Assembly (NCBI GenBank): GCA_943737045.1
Contig: CALSFV010000063.1
Location: 496,001-560,000, forward strand
Direction: 5' to 3'
Origin: Parapristionchus giblindavisi
Lineage: Eukaryota; Nematoda; Chromadorea; Rhabditida; Diplogasteridae
Length of the DNA: 64,000 nt
Shown here: positions 63,719-64,000 of the stretch, in pieces
Layout: every line of letters starts with the position of its first letter
How positions within the stretch are numbered: the stretch's first letter is position 1
Notes under the pieces: generated by a model
What the model saw: the letters and a program-made list of their open reading frames with translations, nothing else
What the model was told of the DNA's origin: nothing
Databases searched by the model: none
Translations under genes and position numbers: made by a program

Positions 63719-64000
63719 CTGGAAAAAATCATACTAAACATGAATCATAGTATACTATTAATATCTGTTGATTAATATCGAGTCTACACTACGTCAATTT
63801 GTATTCAACTCTCTCTCATTTAATTTACCTTATATCTGTCATACATTCTCTGTCTTCTAAATTTGCCTAATTTTTTATACTATGCTTAAGTGTCTCCATT
63901 CATTTTTCTCTTTCGATGGAACGATAGGAGGTTTGTCTTCACTTCTCTCTGACAAACAAGGAGATAAATCTCTACAGAATTGATTCCAAGTTAGGAAGCG
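63719..64000. other. AT-rich end of the window, nothing resolved
   Basis: No open frame, RNA gene or repeat was seen in the last 280 bases. A further exon of a minus-strand gene could lie beyond the right edge. Confidence 0.5.

Overview
This window is almost certainly from a metazoan nuclear genome. There are no operons, ribosome-binding sites or dense reading frames. It holds a very long satellite array, an LTR retroelement with features of the BEL/Pao superfamily (known only from animals), short GT-AG introns, and several small inverted-repeat elements. The species cannot be told from the sequence.

Positions 1-57871 are one head-to-tail array of a 321-bp AT-rich satellite, about 175 units. 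It runs off the left edge and ends within the window near 57871. Each unit is itself an old, diverged dimer (half-units of 153 and 168 bp). Units carry linked marker substitutions that show nested higher-order repeats of changing order along the array: a trimer (3210-6098), a run of six apparently identical units (7704-9629), a pentamer (15407-18616), a 7-mer (22718-27205), a 4-mer (28811-31378), a 19-mer of 6099 bp (32022-44219) and an 8-mer of 2570 bp (46467 to about 53855). This is the pattern expected from repeated unequal exchange of multi-unit blocks. No coding potential is seen in the satellite.

The array is interrupted once, at 20217-21744, by a compact LTR element. It has 168-bp LTRs differing at one base, TG...CA ends, a 5-bp CTACT target duplication, and a Gag-like remnant read on the minus strand with a 114-bp (38-codon) internal repeat. 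The satellite phase resumes exactly after the insertion, so it is a recent, clean, non-autonomous insertion.

Positions 57872-64000 are ordinary AT-rich unique DNA beside the array. They contain a short GC-richer island that may be an exon (57894-58105), three small terminal-inverted-repeat elements (about 58175-58393, 61607-61810, 61907-62040), a tyrosine recombinase gene on the minus strand with a complete catalytic set and two apparent very short introns (60272-61338), and a 1-kb foldback structure with two arms of about 430 bp (62552-63550) whose arms carry the same inward-pointing reading frame. The rest of this flank shows no convincing genes.

The most notable features are the changing higher-order organisation of the satellite, the young BEL-like insertion inside it, and the intron-containing tyrosine recombinase and inward-coding palindrome next to the array edge.
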